A stretch of DNA of 64,000 nt from Empedobacter sp036647415 (GTDB lineage Bacteria; Bacteroidota; Bacteroidia; Flavobacteriales; Weeksellaceae), in contig NZ_JAVXKG010000001.1 in the NCBI RefSeq assembly GCF_036647415.1, forward strand, positions 1-64,000. The letters run 5' to 3'. Numbering within the stretch: the first letter of the stretch is position 1; every line of letters starts with the position of its first letter. Below the pieces are notes generated by a model. The model worked only from the letters and a program-made list of their open reading frames with translations, had not been told where the DNA came from and did not search any database. Shown here one piece after another: positions 7,780 through 16,677 of the stretch. The translations under genes were made by a program, and so were the position numbers.

Positions 7780-7802
7780 AAGTGACCAATTGGTCACTTT
7801 TG
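7779..7802. terminator. Bidirectional terminator between phosphatase and metal ATPase
   Basis: AAAGTGACCA-AT-TGGTCACTTT is a perfect 22-base palindrome flanked by A and T runs. It begins at the last base of the phosphatase stop codon and lies 14 bases from the convergent ATPase stop. Confidence 0.8.
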
Positions 7803-7815
7803 TTTTATAATAAGG

Positions 7816-9753
7816 TTAGAATTTCATTCGTTGAATTCTTATTGCATTAAGTATCGCCAACATTGCCACACCAACATCTGCAAAAACGGCTTCCCACATA
7901 TTTGCAATTCCTTCTGCACCAAGTAATAATACAATTGCTTTGACTGACATTGCTAAAATAATGTTCTGAATGACAATTTTCTTTGTTTCGCGACCAATTT
8001 TTATCGCAGTTGCAATTTTAGACGGTTGATCTGTTTGTATCACAACATCTGCAGTTTCTATCGCAGCATCACTTCCCAAACCTCCCATTGCAATTCCGAC
8101 ATCAGAAAGAGCTAAAACAGGTGCGTCATTAATTCCATCTCCAACGAAAGCAATAATTTGATTTGTATTTTGTTTCAGAAATTCTACTTTTTCTACTTTT
8201 CCTTCTGGTAATAATTCTCCGAAAGCTTCATCAACATTGACTTCTTTTGCTACTTTTTGAGTGATTGTATTTTTATCTCCACTCAACATTATCGTTTTTG
8301 TAACACCTAAAGCTTTCATATTTTGTATGGCAACTTTTGCATCTTCTTTTATTTTATCTGCAATTGTAATGTATCCAGCATATTTATTATCAACAGAAAC
8401 TACCACAATACTTTCTACAATATCACGGATTTCTTGTGGATATTGAATAGAAAAATGATCCAATAACTTTGTGTTTCCAGCTAAAACAGTCTTTCCATCA
8501 ACGTTACCTTTCAATCCTTTTCCAGAAATTTCTACGACATCAATCGCTTTAAAATCTGAAGAATGATAAGCCACAATTGCTTTCGCAATAGGATGTGTAG
8601 ATGGTTTTTCCAAAGCTGAAACCAGATTAAGAAATTCATTTTGATTGAGATTCGTTTCAATTTTTTGCACTTCAAAAACACCTTCTGTCATTGTTCCTGT
8701 TTTGTCCATAACAACTGTATTTACTTTAGCCAATAAGTCTAAAAAGTTAGATCCTTTCACTAAAATTCCGTTGCGAGAAGCTGCTCCAATTCCACCAAAA
8801 TAACCCAATGGAACAGAAATTACCAACGCACAAGGACAAGAAACTACCAAGAAAACTAAACCGCGATAAAGCCAATCTCTGAAAATATAATTGTCAACAA
8901 AAAAATATGGAATAACCACAAGCGCCAAAGCCAAAAAGAAAACAATTGGCGTATAAATTTTTGCGAATTTTCGGATAAATAATTCAGTCGGAGCTTTACG
9001 TGAAGCCGCATCTTGAACCATTTGAAGAATTTTCGCAATAGAACTATCTTCAAACTTTTTAGTTGTTTTAAGCTCAATTACATTCTCTAAATTTAACATT
9101 CCAGCCAAAATAGTTTCACCAGTTTTATAAGTAGATGGTTTACTTTCGCCTGTTAATGCAGACGTATTACAACTTCCTTTATCCGTAATTAAAATTCCAT
9201 CTAACGGAATTTTTTCTCCAACTTTTATTTGTATTGTTTCTCCAATTGCAACTTCTTGCGGTTTTATTGTTTCGAAAACACCATTTCGTAAAACATGCGC
9301 CGTATCTGGACGAACATCTAACAATGCTTTTATATTTCCCTTTGCACGATTTACAGCAGCTTCCTGAAACATTTCACCAATTGTATAAAACAACATTACA
9401 GCAACACCTTCGGGATATTCGCCGATAATAAAAGCACCCAAAGTTGCAATTCCCATCAACGAAAATTCATTGAAAAAATCAAATTTCTTGGCTAATTCTA
9501 ACGCTTCTTTCCAAACAGGAAAAGCAACTAAAATATATGAAATCGAAAACCAAACTAATCGAATCGTTTCATTTTCTACAAACCAAGAAGGTTTTAGAAT
9601 ATATTGAATGAAAATTCCTGAAAAGAATATGAATAAACTAATTCCTAAAAACAGTTTACTCGTGTTGTGTTCATGATTATGATCCTGATCATCATGACTA
9701 TGTGTATGTTTTTCGTGATCGTCATGTGACGTACTACAGCAAGCTTTAGACAT
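7816..9753 (-). CDS. Zn/Cd/Co-exporting P1B-type ATPase
   Basis: A heavy-metal-translocating ATPase that pumps Zn2+, Cd2+ or Co2+ out of the cell. The first 30 residues form a metal-binding tail with Cys5-Cys6 and eight histidines and replace the usual GMTCxxC domain. The transport site CPC is at 306-308, the TGES actuator loop at about 201-204, the phosphorylated Asp350 lies in DKTGT, the nucleotide-binding HP motif in STHPIAKA, and the hinge in GDGINDAP. About eight membrane helices are expected. The 645-residue length is normal for the group. A Fur-family regulator gene lies 58 bases upstream on the same strand, with an inverted repeat between them, suggesting zinc-responsive control. Calling it zntA or cadA would be equally reasonable. 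Confidence 0.9.
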   Translation of the reverse strand: MSKACCSTSHDDHEKHTHSHDDQDHNHEHNTSKLFLGISLFIFFSGIFIQYILKPSWFVENETIRLVWFSISYILVAFPVWKEALELAKKFDFFNEFSLMGIATLGAFIIGEYPEGVAVMLFYTIGEMFQEAAVNRAKGNIKALLDVRPDTAHVLRNGVFETIKPQEVAIGETIQIKVGEKIPLDGILITDKGSCNTSALTGESKPSTYKTGETILAGMLNLENVIELKTTKKFEDSSIAKILQMVQDAASRKAPTELFIRKFAKIYTPIVFFLALALVVIPYFFVDNYIFRDWLYRGLVFLVVSCPCALVISVPLGYFGGIGAASRNGILVKGSNFLDLLAKVNTVVMDKTGTMTEGVFEVQKIETNLNQNEFLNLVSALEKPSTHPIAKAIVAYHSSDFKAIDVVEISGKGLKGNVDGKTVLAGNTKLLDHFSIQYPQEIRDIVESIVVVSVDNKYAGYITIADKIKEDAKVAIQNMKALGVTKTIMLSGDKNTITQKVAKEVNVDEAFGELLPEGKVEKVEFLKQNTNQIIAFVGDGINDAPVLALSDVGIAMGGLGSDAAIETADVVIQTDQPSKIATAIKIGRETKKIVIQNIILAMSVKAIVLLLGAEGIANMWEAVFADVGVAMLAILNAIRIQRMKF

Positions 9754-9772
9754 AATTTGAATATTTATAAGA

Positions 9773-9807
9773 CAAAATTATGACGCTTTAACTGCAATCT
9801 GGTTGCA
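9773..9807 (-). promoter_or_regulatory. Promoter and putative operator of the metal ATPase
   Basis: TAATTTTG on the minus strand (plus 9773-9780) fits the -7 box. Just upstream lies the perfect inverted repeat TGCAA-N5-TTGCA (9793-9807), in the -20 to -35 interval where a bound repressor would block RNA polymerase. The neighbouring Fur-family protein is the obvious candidate ligand. Confidence 0.5.
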
Positions 9808-9811
9808 AAGT

Positions 9812-10228
9812 TTAGGATTTACATTGATCGCAAATTCCTTTTAAGATAAAAGATGATTGTTCTGCAATAAAATTTTTGGGAAGATGTATTTCTGGCAAAT
9901 GAATATTGCGCAAACAGAAGGTTTGATTGCAATTTGTACAATGAAAATGAGCATGCGTAAACTCAGGCGTACATTTACAATTTGATTCGCACAAAGCATA
10001 TTTTATAGAGCCCGATCCGTCCTCAATAGAATGAATGAGTTTACTTTCTTCAAAAGTTTTAAGCGTACGATAAATTGTTACACGATCGGCTTTATCCATC
10101 TCGATTTCCAAATCAGCCAAACTCAACGCAACATCTGTATTCATTAATTTATCTAAAATCAATAAACGCATTGCGGTTGGATTTATCGCTCTACTTTTTA
10201 ATCTTTTTGTTAAAACTTCGGTTTGCAT
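9812..10228 (-). CDS. Fur-family transcriptional regulator (Zur-like)
   Basis: A 138-residue metal-responsive repressor. The N-terminal winged helix has the recognition helix DRVTIYRTLKTFEE. The C-terminal dimerisation/metal domain has HAHFHCTNCNQTFC and a second pair CDQC, giving the two CxxC pairs of the structural zinc site, plus histidines for the sensing site. Linkage to a Zn/Cd exporter argues for zinc or a related metal as effector, but Fur, Zur and PerR cannot be separated by sequence alone. It lies directly upstream of the ATPase, so the two may be partly co-transcribed in addition to the promoter in the 58-base gap. Confidence 0.87.
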   Translation of the reverse strand: MQTEVLTKRLKSRAINPTAMRLLILDKLMNTDVALSLADLEIEMDKADRVTIYRTLKTFEESKLIHSIEDGSGSIKYALCESNCKCTPEFTHAHFHCTNCNQTFCLRNIHLPEIHLPKNFIAEQSSFILKGICDQCKS

Positions 10229-10303
10229 TTTCTTCGAATTCTGAAATTAAAGTTACGATAAAATGATGAGTTTGAGTTATAGAATTCTTCTTTTAAGTTA
10301 TAA

Positions 10304-10337
10304 AAAAATCCATTTGAAATAAATCAAATGGATTTTT
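10304..10337. terminator. Terminator of the GH92 gene
   Basis: A 14-pair stem AAAAATCCATTTGA/TCAAATGGATTTTT with a six-base loop lies just past the GH92 stop on the minus strand. The A and T runs on both sides allow function in either direction. It is almost identical to the hairpin at 41025-41060, with one compensated base pair. Confidence 0.85.
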
Positions 10338-10343
10338 AGAATT

Positions 10344-13142
10344 TTATTTTATTATTATTTCATCTACAAAAATATAGGATTTTCCTTGAAAAGGTTCTGC
10401 TAAATGACCTTTTGGAAAAGCACCATAATTGTAAATTTTCACTTTAATATATTGTATTTTTTGTGTTTGAAACTGTACTTTCCAATGATCTGTAAAAATT
10501 GAATCATTGAATGGATTGGCATCTTTTTCGATTACTCCTGCCAATTTAAAAACTTCTTTATTTGTAGAAGTATAAATTTCCATTTTTGTTGGCATCATAA
10601 TCCACGAGCGAGAATCTTGTAAAAAATGTGCATCAACTTCTGAAATTGATTTCGCTTTTCCTAAATCTATAACTGCTTCAAAATCTTGATCGAAATAGCC
10701 TTGCCAATCTCCTTTTTTCCAATTTTCTGTTCCGAAAATTCCATCTAACAAACCATCAGGTCCACCTGCATGATATTGCGGCGTATAAGTGGAATGCAAC
10801 GTGATTGCGTAATCGTTTGGTTTCTTTGTAAAAGTTCCCGAAATCGTTTTACTTTTCTTCTCACCATTTATCACATAAGCCTTTATTGTAGAAGTTTCTT
10901 TGATCGAAATTGGATTTTTGAAGGTTTGTTCTTTCTTTCCATTTATTGAATAATAAATTTTATCGTTTGGATTTTGAGAAGTCAAAACAACGGTCATTTT
11001 ATCTTTAAAAGCTCGTTCAGAATTCTTGAAAACTGGAACAGTTACAATTTTTTCTTCTTCAGAAATAGGCTTTATTTCTCGGTCTTTCAAAAATTCAAAT
11101 CCTAAAAATTGATTATCCTTGTAATTATCTTTTGTAATGATACGCTTTGTTCCATCTTCTAAATTTACCGTAATTTCATCAAAATATGGTTCAACAGTCG
11201 TCCAAATTCCTGAACCTGGCGTTACACTATAAATTCCCATCGAGGCCAAAACATACCACGCGCTCATCTGTCCGCAATCTTCATTTCCGATTAAACCATC
11301 TGGCGAATTTTTATAAAAATCATTTAAAATTTTATGAATTAATTCTTTCGTTTTCTCAGGTTTGTCAATATAATTATACAAAAATGCAACATGATGACTT
11401 GGCTCATTTCCTTGCGCATATTGCCCAATTAATCCCGTTACATCAACTTGTTCGCGACCTGTCATTTCTGAAGTTGAATTAAATAATTGATCTAATTTAG
11501 CTTCAAAACTAGCTTTTCCTCCATAAAAATCAATCATTCCATTAATATCTTGCGGAACAAAAAACGTGTATTGCCAACCATTCGCTTCTGTGTAATTATT
11601 GTTCACTTCACGTGGTTCAAAAGGAGAATCCCAAGCGCCATTTTTCTTTGGTTGAATAAATTTTGTACTTTGATTAAATAAATTCTTCCATGATTGAGAA
11701 CGCTCAATAAAATATTTATAATCATCTTGTTTATTCAAAATCAATGCCATTTGAGCAATGCACCAATCATCATAAGCATATTCTAATGTTTTCGAAACTG
11801 ACTCGTGTTCATCATCTATCGCTATAAAACCATTTTCTTTGTACGCTTTTAATCCTAAATGATCTAACATTGCTGAGTGTTTTGCAGCCTCAAAAGCTAA
11901 CTCATAATCAAAACCTTTTAGTCCTTTTACCATCGCATCTGCAATCACAGAAACTGAGTGATAACCTATCATACAATCGGTTTCATTACTCGCTAATTCC
12001 CAAACTGGCAAACGCCCACCTTGCTCATATTGCTTGATAAATGTGTTAATAAAATCGACCGTTCTTCGTTTTTCAATCAGTGTATACAATGGATGCGCCG
12101 CTCTAAAAGTATCCCAAAGTGAGAATACCGAATAATAATCGAAGTTATTTGCTAAATGAATTTGATCGTCACGTCCACGAAAATTTCCATTCACATCTTG
12201 CGCAATATTTGGCTGCATCATTGTGTGATAAAGCGCTGTGTAGAAAATTGTCAACTTTTCTTTATCGGTAGATTTTACTTCAATTTTTGATAACTCTTTG
12301 TTCCAGGCTTTTTCAGCTTCCGCTTTCGTTTTAGCAAAATCAAAACTTGGTAATTCTTTTGAATTAACATCAGTTCCTTCAAAACTAGTCGTTGACAAAG
12401 TAACATTGACAAGAATTTTTTCTCCTTTTTTTACTTTTTTTCCAAAAGCTAAAGCAATTTCATTACCATTAAATTCTTTTGATTTGATTGAACCATTTTT
12501 TGTAGACGTTATTTTCAACGGAACATTGAATTGTATTTTTGCAAAAATCTTTTGATTCGTAGCCCAAGCTTCCGAATTTCTGTAGACATAAACCGTTTTG
12601 TCGTCTACAACTTTCACAATTCCATCTAATAACTTATCACGATGATTAAGATCTAAAATAATAGTTGCATCACCAGCTTTATTAAAAGTGTATTCGTGTA
12701 AACCAACTCTTGTTGTAGATGTTAATTGCACATTAATATTATCTTTTTCTAATAAAACCTGATAATATCCAGCAGAAGCTTTTTCATTATTATGAGAAAA
12801 TTTTGAACCATATTCTTTTTGATCAAAACTATTATTGCTCATTGTTGGCATTAACATAATATCTCCATAATCAGAAACTCCAGTTCCATTAAGATGTGTA
12901 TGAGAGAAACCATAAATAAATTCGTCCGAATAATGATAACCACCACATCCATCCCAACTTCCATCGACACGCGTATCAGGAGAAAGTTGAACCATTCCGT
13001 AAGGCAAAGTCGCTCCAGGAAAAGAATGCCCATGTCCACCAGTACCAATAAACGGATTTACATATTTAGCAAAATCTTTGGTTTGAGCATGAATGAAAAT
13101 CGAAGAAATAATCATCCAAATAGTAAATATAGTTGATTTCAT
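10344..13142 (-). CDS. GH92 family alpha-mannosidase, secreted, with C-terminal carbohydrate-binding-like domain
   Basis: A 932-residue exo-alpha-mannosidase of glycoside hydrolase family 92, a calcium-dependent family acting on N-glycan or yeast mannan linkages. A signal peptide ends at about IFIHAQ (residue 20). The family opening YVNPFIGTGGHGHSFPGA, the GFSHTHLNGTG segment, the ELASNETDCMIGYHS region and GNEDCGQMSAWYV (with the proposed catalytic acids) are all present. After about residue 690 comes a chitobiase-type immunoglobulin-like stretch, and then a discoidin/F5-8-like domain at about 790-932 (HAGGPDGLLDGIFG...). It faces the glycosylasparaginase across an 89-base divergent promoter, so the two probably act together on glycoproteins. 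The exact linkage specificity cannot be read. Confidence 0.92.
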   Translation of the reverse strand: MKSTIFTIWMIISSIFIHAQTKDFAKYVNPFIGTGGHGHSFPGATLPYGMVQLSPDTRVDGSWDGCGGYHYSDEFIYGFSHTHLNGTGVSDYGDIMLMPTMSNNSFDQKEYGSKFSHNNEKASAGYYQVLLEKDNINVQLTSTTRVGLHEYTFNKAGDATIILDLNHRDKLLDGIVKVVDDKTVYVYRNSEAWATNQKIFAKIQFNVPLKITSTKNGSIKSKEFNGNEIALAFGKKVKKGEKILVNVTLSTTSFEGTDVNSKELPSFDFAKTKAEAEKAWNKELSKIEVKSTDKEKLTIFYTALYHTMMQPNIAQDVNGNFRGRDDQIHLANNFDYYSVFSLWDTFRAAHPLYTLIEKRRTVDFINTFIKQYEQGGRLPVWELASNETDCMIGYHSVSVIADAMVKGLKGFDYELAFEAAKHSAMLDHLGLKAYKENGFIAIDDEHESVSKTLEYAYDDWCIAQMALILNKQDDYKYFIERSQSWKNLFNQSTKFIQPKKNGAWDSPFEPREVNNNYTEANGWQYTFFVPQDINGMIDFYGGKASFEAKLDQLFNSTSEMTGREQVDVTGLIGQYAQGNEPSHHVAFLYNYIDKPEKTKELIHKILNDFYKNSPDGLIGNEDCGQMSAWYVLASMGIYSVTPGSGIWTTVEPYFDEITVNLEDGTKRIITKDNYKDNQFLGFEFLKDREIKPISEEEKIVTVPVFKNSERAFKDKMTVVLTSQNPNDKIYYSINGKKEQTFKNPISIKETSTIKAYVINGEKKSKTISGTFTKKPNDYAITLHSTYTPQYHAGGPDGLLDGIFGTENWKKGDWQGYFDQDFEAVIDLGKAKSISEVDAHFLQDSRSWIMMPTKMEIYTSTNKEVFKLAGVIEKDANPFNDSIFTDHWKVQFQTQKIQYIKVKIYNYGAFPKGHLAEPFQGKSYIFVDEIIIK

Positions 13143-13162
13143 ACGTATTTTAAGTTTCTATT

Positions 13163-13201
13163 TATCAGATAACTGATATACAATAATATGAATTATATTT
13201 G
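13163..13201. promoter_or_regulatory. Divergent control region of the N-glycan genes
   Basis: The 89-base gap holds a perfect inverted repeat TATCAG-ATAA-CTGATA (13163-13178), a likely operator, and TATATTTG (13194-13201), a -7 box for the glycosylasparaginase gene with a leader of about 26 bases. No clear -7 box is visible towards the mannosidase. Confidence 0.5.
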
Positions 13202-13231
13202 TTATCAACACAATTCGAAATCGACAACAAT

Positions 13232-14227
13232 ATGAGTAATAGGAGAAATTTTATTAAAAATTTGGGTGCTTTAAGTTTGCTTTTAGGAACATCTAAATTA
13301 GATTTGAACGCACAAAATTCTAAAAAAAGTAGAGCTACAAAAGTGAATAAACCAATTGTTTTATCAACATGGGATTTTGGAATTGAAGCCAATAAAGGGG
13401 CTTGGGAAGTTTTGAATAATAATGGAACTGCTCTTGATGCTGTAGAAAAAGGAGTTAGAATTGTAGAGGCTGATCCGAATGAACGAAGCGTAGGCTACGG
13501 TGGTCGCCCAGATCGCGACGGAATTGTAACATTAGATGCTTGTATTATGGACGATAAGGCAAATATTGGTTCTGTTGCTTCTTTAGAAAACATTAAACAC
13601 CCTATTTCCGTTGCTCGAAAAGTGATGGAAGATACTCCACATGTGATGCTAGTTGGAGATGGAGCATTACAATTTGCTTTGGAAAAAGGATTTAAAAAAG
13701 AAAATTTATTGACTGATATTTCCGAAAAAGAATGGAAAGAATGGTTAAAAGATACTAATTATCAATTACCAATCAACATCGAGAATCATGATACAATCGG
13801 AATGATTGCTTTAGATGCGCATGGAAATCTTTCAGGAGCCTGTACTACGAGCGGAATGGCGTATAAAATGCATGGTCGTGTAGGCGATTCGCCAATTATT
13901 GGTGCTGGTTTGTATGTTGATAACGAAATTGGTGCTGTTACAGCGACTGGTCACGGCGAAGAAGTGATTCGTATTGCTGGAAGTCATTTGGTTGTAGAAT
14001 TAATGCGTCAAGGATATTCTCCCGAAAATGCCTGTAAAGAAGCTGTTAATCGAATTATTAAATTAACACAATCTCGTAAAAAAGACCTTAAAAATATACA
14101 AGTTGGTTTTATCGCTATCAATAAACAAGGCGAATATGGTTCGTATTGTATTCATCCAGGCTTTAACTTTGCTGTTTACGATCAAACAGGAAATCGTTTG
14201 ATTAACGGAAAATCTATTACAAAATGA
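13232..14227 (+). CDS. N4-(beta-N-acetylglucosaminyl)-L-asparaginase (glycosylasparaginase)
   Basis: An N-terminal-nucleophile amidase that cleaves the GlcNAc-Asn bond of glycoproteins after the peptide is removed. The ATG at 13232 is chosen, since the frame from 13199 lies on the -7 box. The export signal starts MSNRRNFIKNLGALSLLLG, with a twin arginine, so Tat export is possible. The self-cleavage site is HDT at residues 186-188, making Thr188 the new N-terminal nucleophile. ACTTSGMAYKMHGRVGDSPI and TATGHGEE, which line the active site, are conserved. The 331 residues match the enzyme long studied from Flavobacterium (Elizabethkingia) meningosepticum. cutC overlaps its stop by four bases. 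Confidence 0.95.
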   Translation: MSNRRNFIKNLGALSLLLGTSKLDLNAQNSKKSRATKVNKPIVLSTWDFGIEANKGAWEVLNNNGTALDAVEKGVRIVEADPNERSVGYGGRPDRDGIVTLDACIMDDKANIGSVASLENIKHPISVARKVMEDTPHVMLVGDGALQFALEKGFKKENLLTDISEKEWKEWLKDTNYQLPINIENHDTIGMIALDAHGNLSGACTTSGMAYKMHGRVGDSPIIGAGLYVDNEIGAVTATGHGEEVIRIAGSHLVVELMRQGYSPENACKEAVNRIIKLTQSRKKDLKNIQVGFIAINKQGEYGSYCIHPGFNFAVYDQTGNRLINGKSITK

Positions 14228-14901
14228 AAAAATTAGAAATCGCTTGTTTCAATCTTGAATCTGCATTGGTTGCATCAAAATCTGAAGCAGATAGAATAGA
14301 ATTATGTGCCGATGTTTCTGCTGGCGGAATTACACCTACTTTGATTGATATAAAAGCATTAAGAAAAGAAACTGAAAAAGAAATTATGATCATGATTCGC
14401 CCTCGTGGTGGAGATTTTTGTTATTCTGATGAAGAATTTGAACAAATGAAATCAGAAATTATCTTGATTAAAAATTTCAGAGTTGATGGATTTGTTTTCG
14501 GAATTTTGAATAAAGAAAATGAAATAGATTTTGAACGAAATCAAGAACTAATCGAGCTCGCAAAACCTTTTCCTTGTAGCCTTCATCGTGCTTTCGATAG
14601 AACTTCTGATCTTGAAAATTCATTAGAAACAGTCATTAAATTAGGTTTCAAAACCATTTTAACTTCTGGTTTGGCTAATAATGTAAATGATGGAAAACAA
14701 ACACTGAAAACTCTTGTTAAAAAAGCTAAAAACCGCATTACAATAATGCCTGGAGGTGGTTTACGTTCTACAAATATTCAAGAAATTGATTCGTTTACAA
14801 ACGCTACTTATTTTCATTCATCCGCACTTATTGATAATTCTGGAATTGCTAATCTAGAAGAAATCAATCTATTAAAAACTTTGATTAATTCAGAAAAATA
14901 A
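14224..14901 (+). CDS. cutC: CutC family protein
   Basis: A 225-residue TIM-barrel protein of the CutC family. It begins KKLEIACFNLESALVASKSEADRIELCAD and contains the family motifs MIRPRGGDFCYSD, LHRAFDR and TSGL, and MPGGGLR. CutC was named for copper tolerance in E. coli, but that role is disputed and the biochemical activity is unsettled. The gene overlaps the glycosylasparaginase by ATGA, so the two are translationally coupled. This placement beside glycan-degrading enzymes hints at a sugar-related role, which is inference. Confidence 0.9.
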   Translation: MKKLEIACFNLESALVASKSEADRIELCADVSAGGITPTLIDIKALRKETEKEIMIMIRPRGGDFCYSDEEFEQMKSEIILIKNFRVDGFVFGILNKENEIDFERNQELIELAKPFPCSLHRAFDRTSDLENSLETVIKLGFKTILTSGLANNVNDGKQTLKTLVKKAKNRITIMPGGGLRSTNIQEIDSFTNATYFHSSALIDNSGIANLEEINLLKTLINSEK

Positions 14902-14919
14902 AAATAGTAACTTTGGCTT

Positions 14920-16044
14920 ATGCTTTGGGAAAACGTAATTGGTCAAGAAGAGGTTAAAACCAAACTTCAACAATCTATAAAAGATGGTAGAATTAGTCAT
15001 GCACAATTGTTTGCTGGACCAGAAGGTTCGGGAGCTTTAGCTTTGGCTATTGCTTATGCTCGTGAGGTTTTATGTGGTATTGACAATAATCAATGTAATT
15101 TGAAAGTTGATAAACTACAACATCCAGATTTGCATTTTGCATTTCCTTATTCGGCAACAGATTCGGTAAAAAAACCACTTGCGAAGTATCTATTAAATGA
15201 TTGGAGAAGTTTTGTAGACGAAAGTGTCTACGGAAATTTAACCGATTGGATGTCACATTTGGGAATTGAAAAAAAACAAGGCGTAATTCCCGTTGACGAA
15301 TCTGATGAAATCGTAAAAACATTGGCTTTAAATAGTTATGAAGGCGGATATAAAATTATGATTATTTGGCAACCAGAAAAAATGACAACTTCTGCTGCCA
15401 ATAAATTATTAAAAATTTTAGAAGAACCACCTCAAAAGACATTGTTTTTATTGGTAACTGAACGCGAAGATTTGTTGTTACAAACCATTATTTCACGCTG
15501 TCAATTGGTCAAAATTCCACGATTATCTCAGAGTTCTATCAAAGACTATTTGATTAATCATAAAAATATTAATCCAGAAAAGGCACAACATATTGCATTT
15601 TTATCACAAGGAAATTTACGCGAAGCAATTCATCAACTAAATGATGACGAACATTTGTTTGATAAATATTTTGTGACTTGGGTTCGTAAAGCCTTTATGG
15701 CAGCTAAAACCCCAACAGTGCTGAAAGATTTGATTGATTGGTCAAACCAAATTGCAAGTTGGTCGAGAAGCGAACAAAAAGATTTCTTGAATTATTGTTC
15801 AGAGATTTTTCGTCAAGCATTACTTAAAACTTATCAAACAAATGATTTAGTTTTTTTAGAAATTAATGCAGAAGGATTTAAATGGCAAGGTTTTGCACCT
15901 TTTATACATGGTGAGAATATCCAAGATATATTAAACGAAATTAACGAAGCGGCTTATCATATAGAGCGAAATGGAAATTCTAAAATAATTCTTTTAGACC
16001 TTTCTATTAAATTAACGCGCTATTTACATCGCAAAACGGCATAA
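14920..16044 (+). CDS. holB: DNA polymerase III subunit delta'
   Basis: A 374-residue clamp-loader subunit. The start MLWENVIGQEEVKTKLQQSI and SHAQLFAGPEGSG are typical. The P-loop is degenerate (GPEGSGALAL, without the GKT/S core), as expected for a delta' subunit that does not hydrolyse ATP. EKMTTSAANKLLKILEEPP and SRCQLVKIPRL, the sensor regions, are clear. The zinc-finger cysteines found in many delta' proteins are not obvious here. It lies 18 bases after cutC in the same direction and is followed by a terminator. Confidence 0.9.
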   Translation: MLWENVIGQEEVKTKLQQSIKDGRISHAQLFAGPEGSGALALAIAYAREVLCGIDNNQCNLKVDKLQHPDLHFAFPYSATDSVKKPLAKYLLNDWRSFVDESVYGNLTDWMSHLGIEKKQGVIPVDESDEIVKTLALNSYEGGYKIMIIWQPEKMTTSAANKLLKILEEPPQKTLFLLVTEREDLLLQTIISRCQLVKIPRLSQSSIKDYLINHKNINPEKAQHIAFLSQGNLREAIHQLNDDEHLFDKYFVTWVRKAFMAAKTPTVLKDLIDWSNQIASWSRSEQKDFLNYCSEIFRQALLKTYQTNDLVFLEINAEGFKWQGFAPFIHGENIQDILNEINEAAYHIERNGNSKIILLDLSIKLTRYLHRKTA

Positions 16045-16047
16045 AAA

Positions 16048-16076
16048 AACCACTCATCTTATGAGTGGTTCCTTTA
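16048..16076 (+). terminator. Terminator of holB
   Basis: AACCACTCAT/ATGAGTGGTT forms a 10-pair stem with loop CTT, followed by CCTTTAT, just three bases after the holB stop. The reverse strand has an A-rich flank giving T residues, so it may also end the convergent lipoprotein transcript. Confidence 0.8.
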
Positions 16077-16099
16077 TATGATTTGAATGTTATTTCAAA

Positions 16100-16345
16100 T
16101 TATTTTGCTGGAGCTGCTGCTGGAGCTTCAGTTGTAGCTGGAGCTACTGCTGTAACTGCTGAATCAACTTTAGTAACTGCTGAATCAACTTTAGCTGCTG
16201 CTGAATCTACTACTGCTGCTGCTGAATCGATTTGAGCTGTTGCTGAATCAACTACTGCTGCTGCTTCTTCTGCTTTTTTCTCTCCACAAGATACTGCTCC
16301 TAATGATAAAGCTGCTACTGCAACTACTGCGAAAAATTTTTTCAT
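16100..16345 (-). CDS. Small lipoprotein with Ala/Val heptad repeats
   Basis: An 81-residue predicted lipoprotein: the signal peptide ends in the lipobox LGAVSC (Cys20). After a short charged stretch come five consecutive seven-residue units of the form x-V/I-D-S-A-x-x (about residues 31-65). Val/Ile and Ala fall on the a and d positions of a heptad, which predicts an alanine-rich coiled coil. The tail is Pro/Ala-rich and ends in lysine. Similar VDSA-repeat lipoproteins occur in related genera from memory, with no assigned function. The architecture resembles Braun lipoprotein but there is no clear sequence homology. Confidence 0.82.
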   Translation of the reverse strand: MKKFFAVVAVAALSLGAVSCGEKKAEEAAAVVDSATAQIDSAAAVVDSAAAKVDSAVTKVDSAVTAVAPATTEAPAAAPAK

Positions 16346-16677
16346 TGTTTTATTGTTTTAATTATTAATAATTTTCGATTAATTTTCTTTACCAAAGATA
16401 TTTCGAAATCAAAGTTTTAGCGTGTAAAATAAATGTAATATGATTGTAATTCAATTTTCGTTTTAAATAAAATGTAAAAAACTCAAAGTCAACTATTTAT
16501 TTATTATTTTACAATTTTGTGTTTTTATTTGTAAAATAAAATAAGTAGATTTTTTATTTATTTTAGTCAAATTAATACTTAAGAATCTATAAAATGTTAG
16601 CATTTTTTGTAGTTAATCATTTAAACATTCAACAAAAAAATTAATTATTTATACATTTGTATAAAATTAATTAAGAT
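16346..16677. other. AT-rich gene-free interval with two promoters and an inverted repeat
   Basis: No coding frame stands out in these 332 bases. On the minus strand TATCTTTG (plus 16393-16400) is a -7 box for the lipoprotein, with a leader of about 43 bases. On the plus strand TACATTTG (16652-16659) is a -7 box for serS. ATTTTACAA (16506-16514) and TTGTAAAAT (16529-16537) form a 9-base inverted repeat spaced by 14 bases. The same 9-mer pair recurs, in the opposite order, at 63565-63589. Confidence 0.6.
16652..16659 (+). promoter_or_regulatory. -7 box of the serS promoter (TACATTTG)
   Basis: TACATTTG fits TAnnTTTG and ends 18 bases before the serS ATG, giving a leader of about 14 bases. No TTG is seen at the usual -33 spacing. 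Confidence 0.5.
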
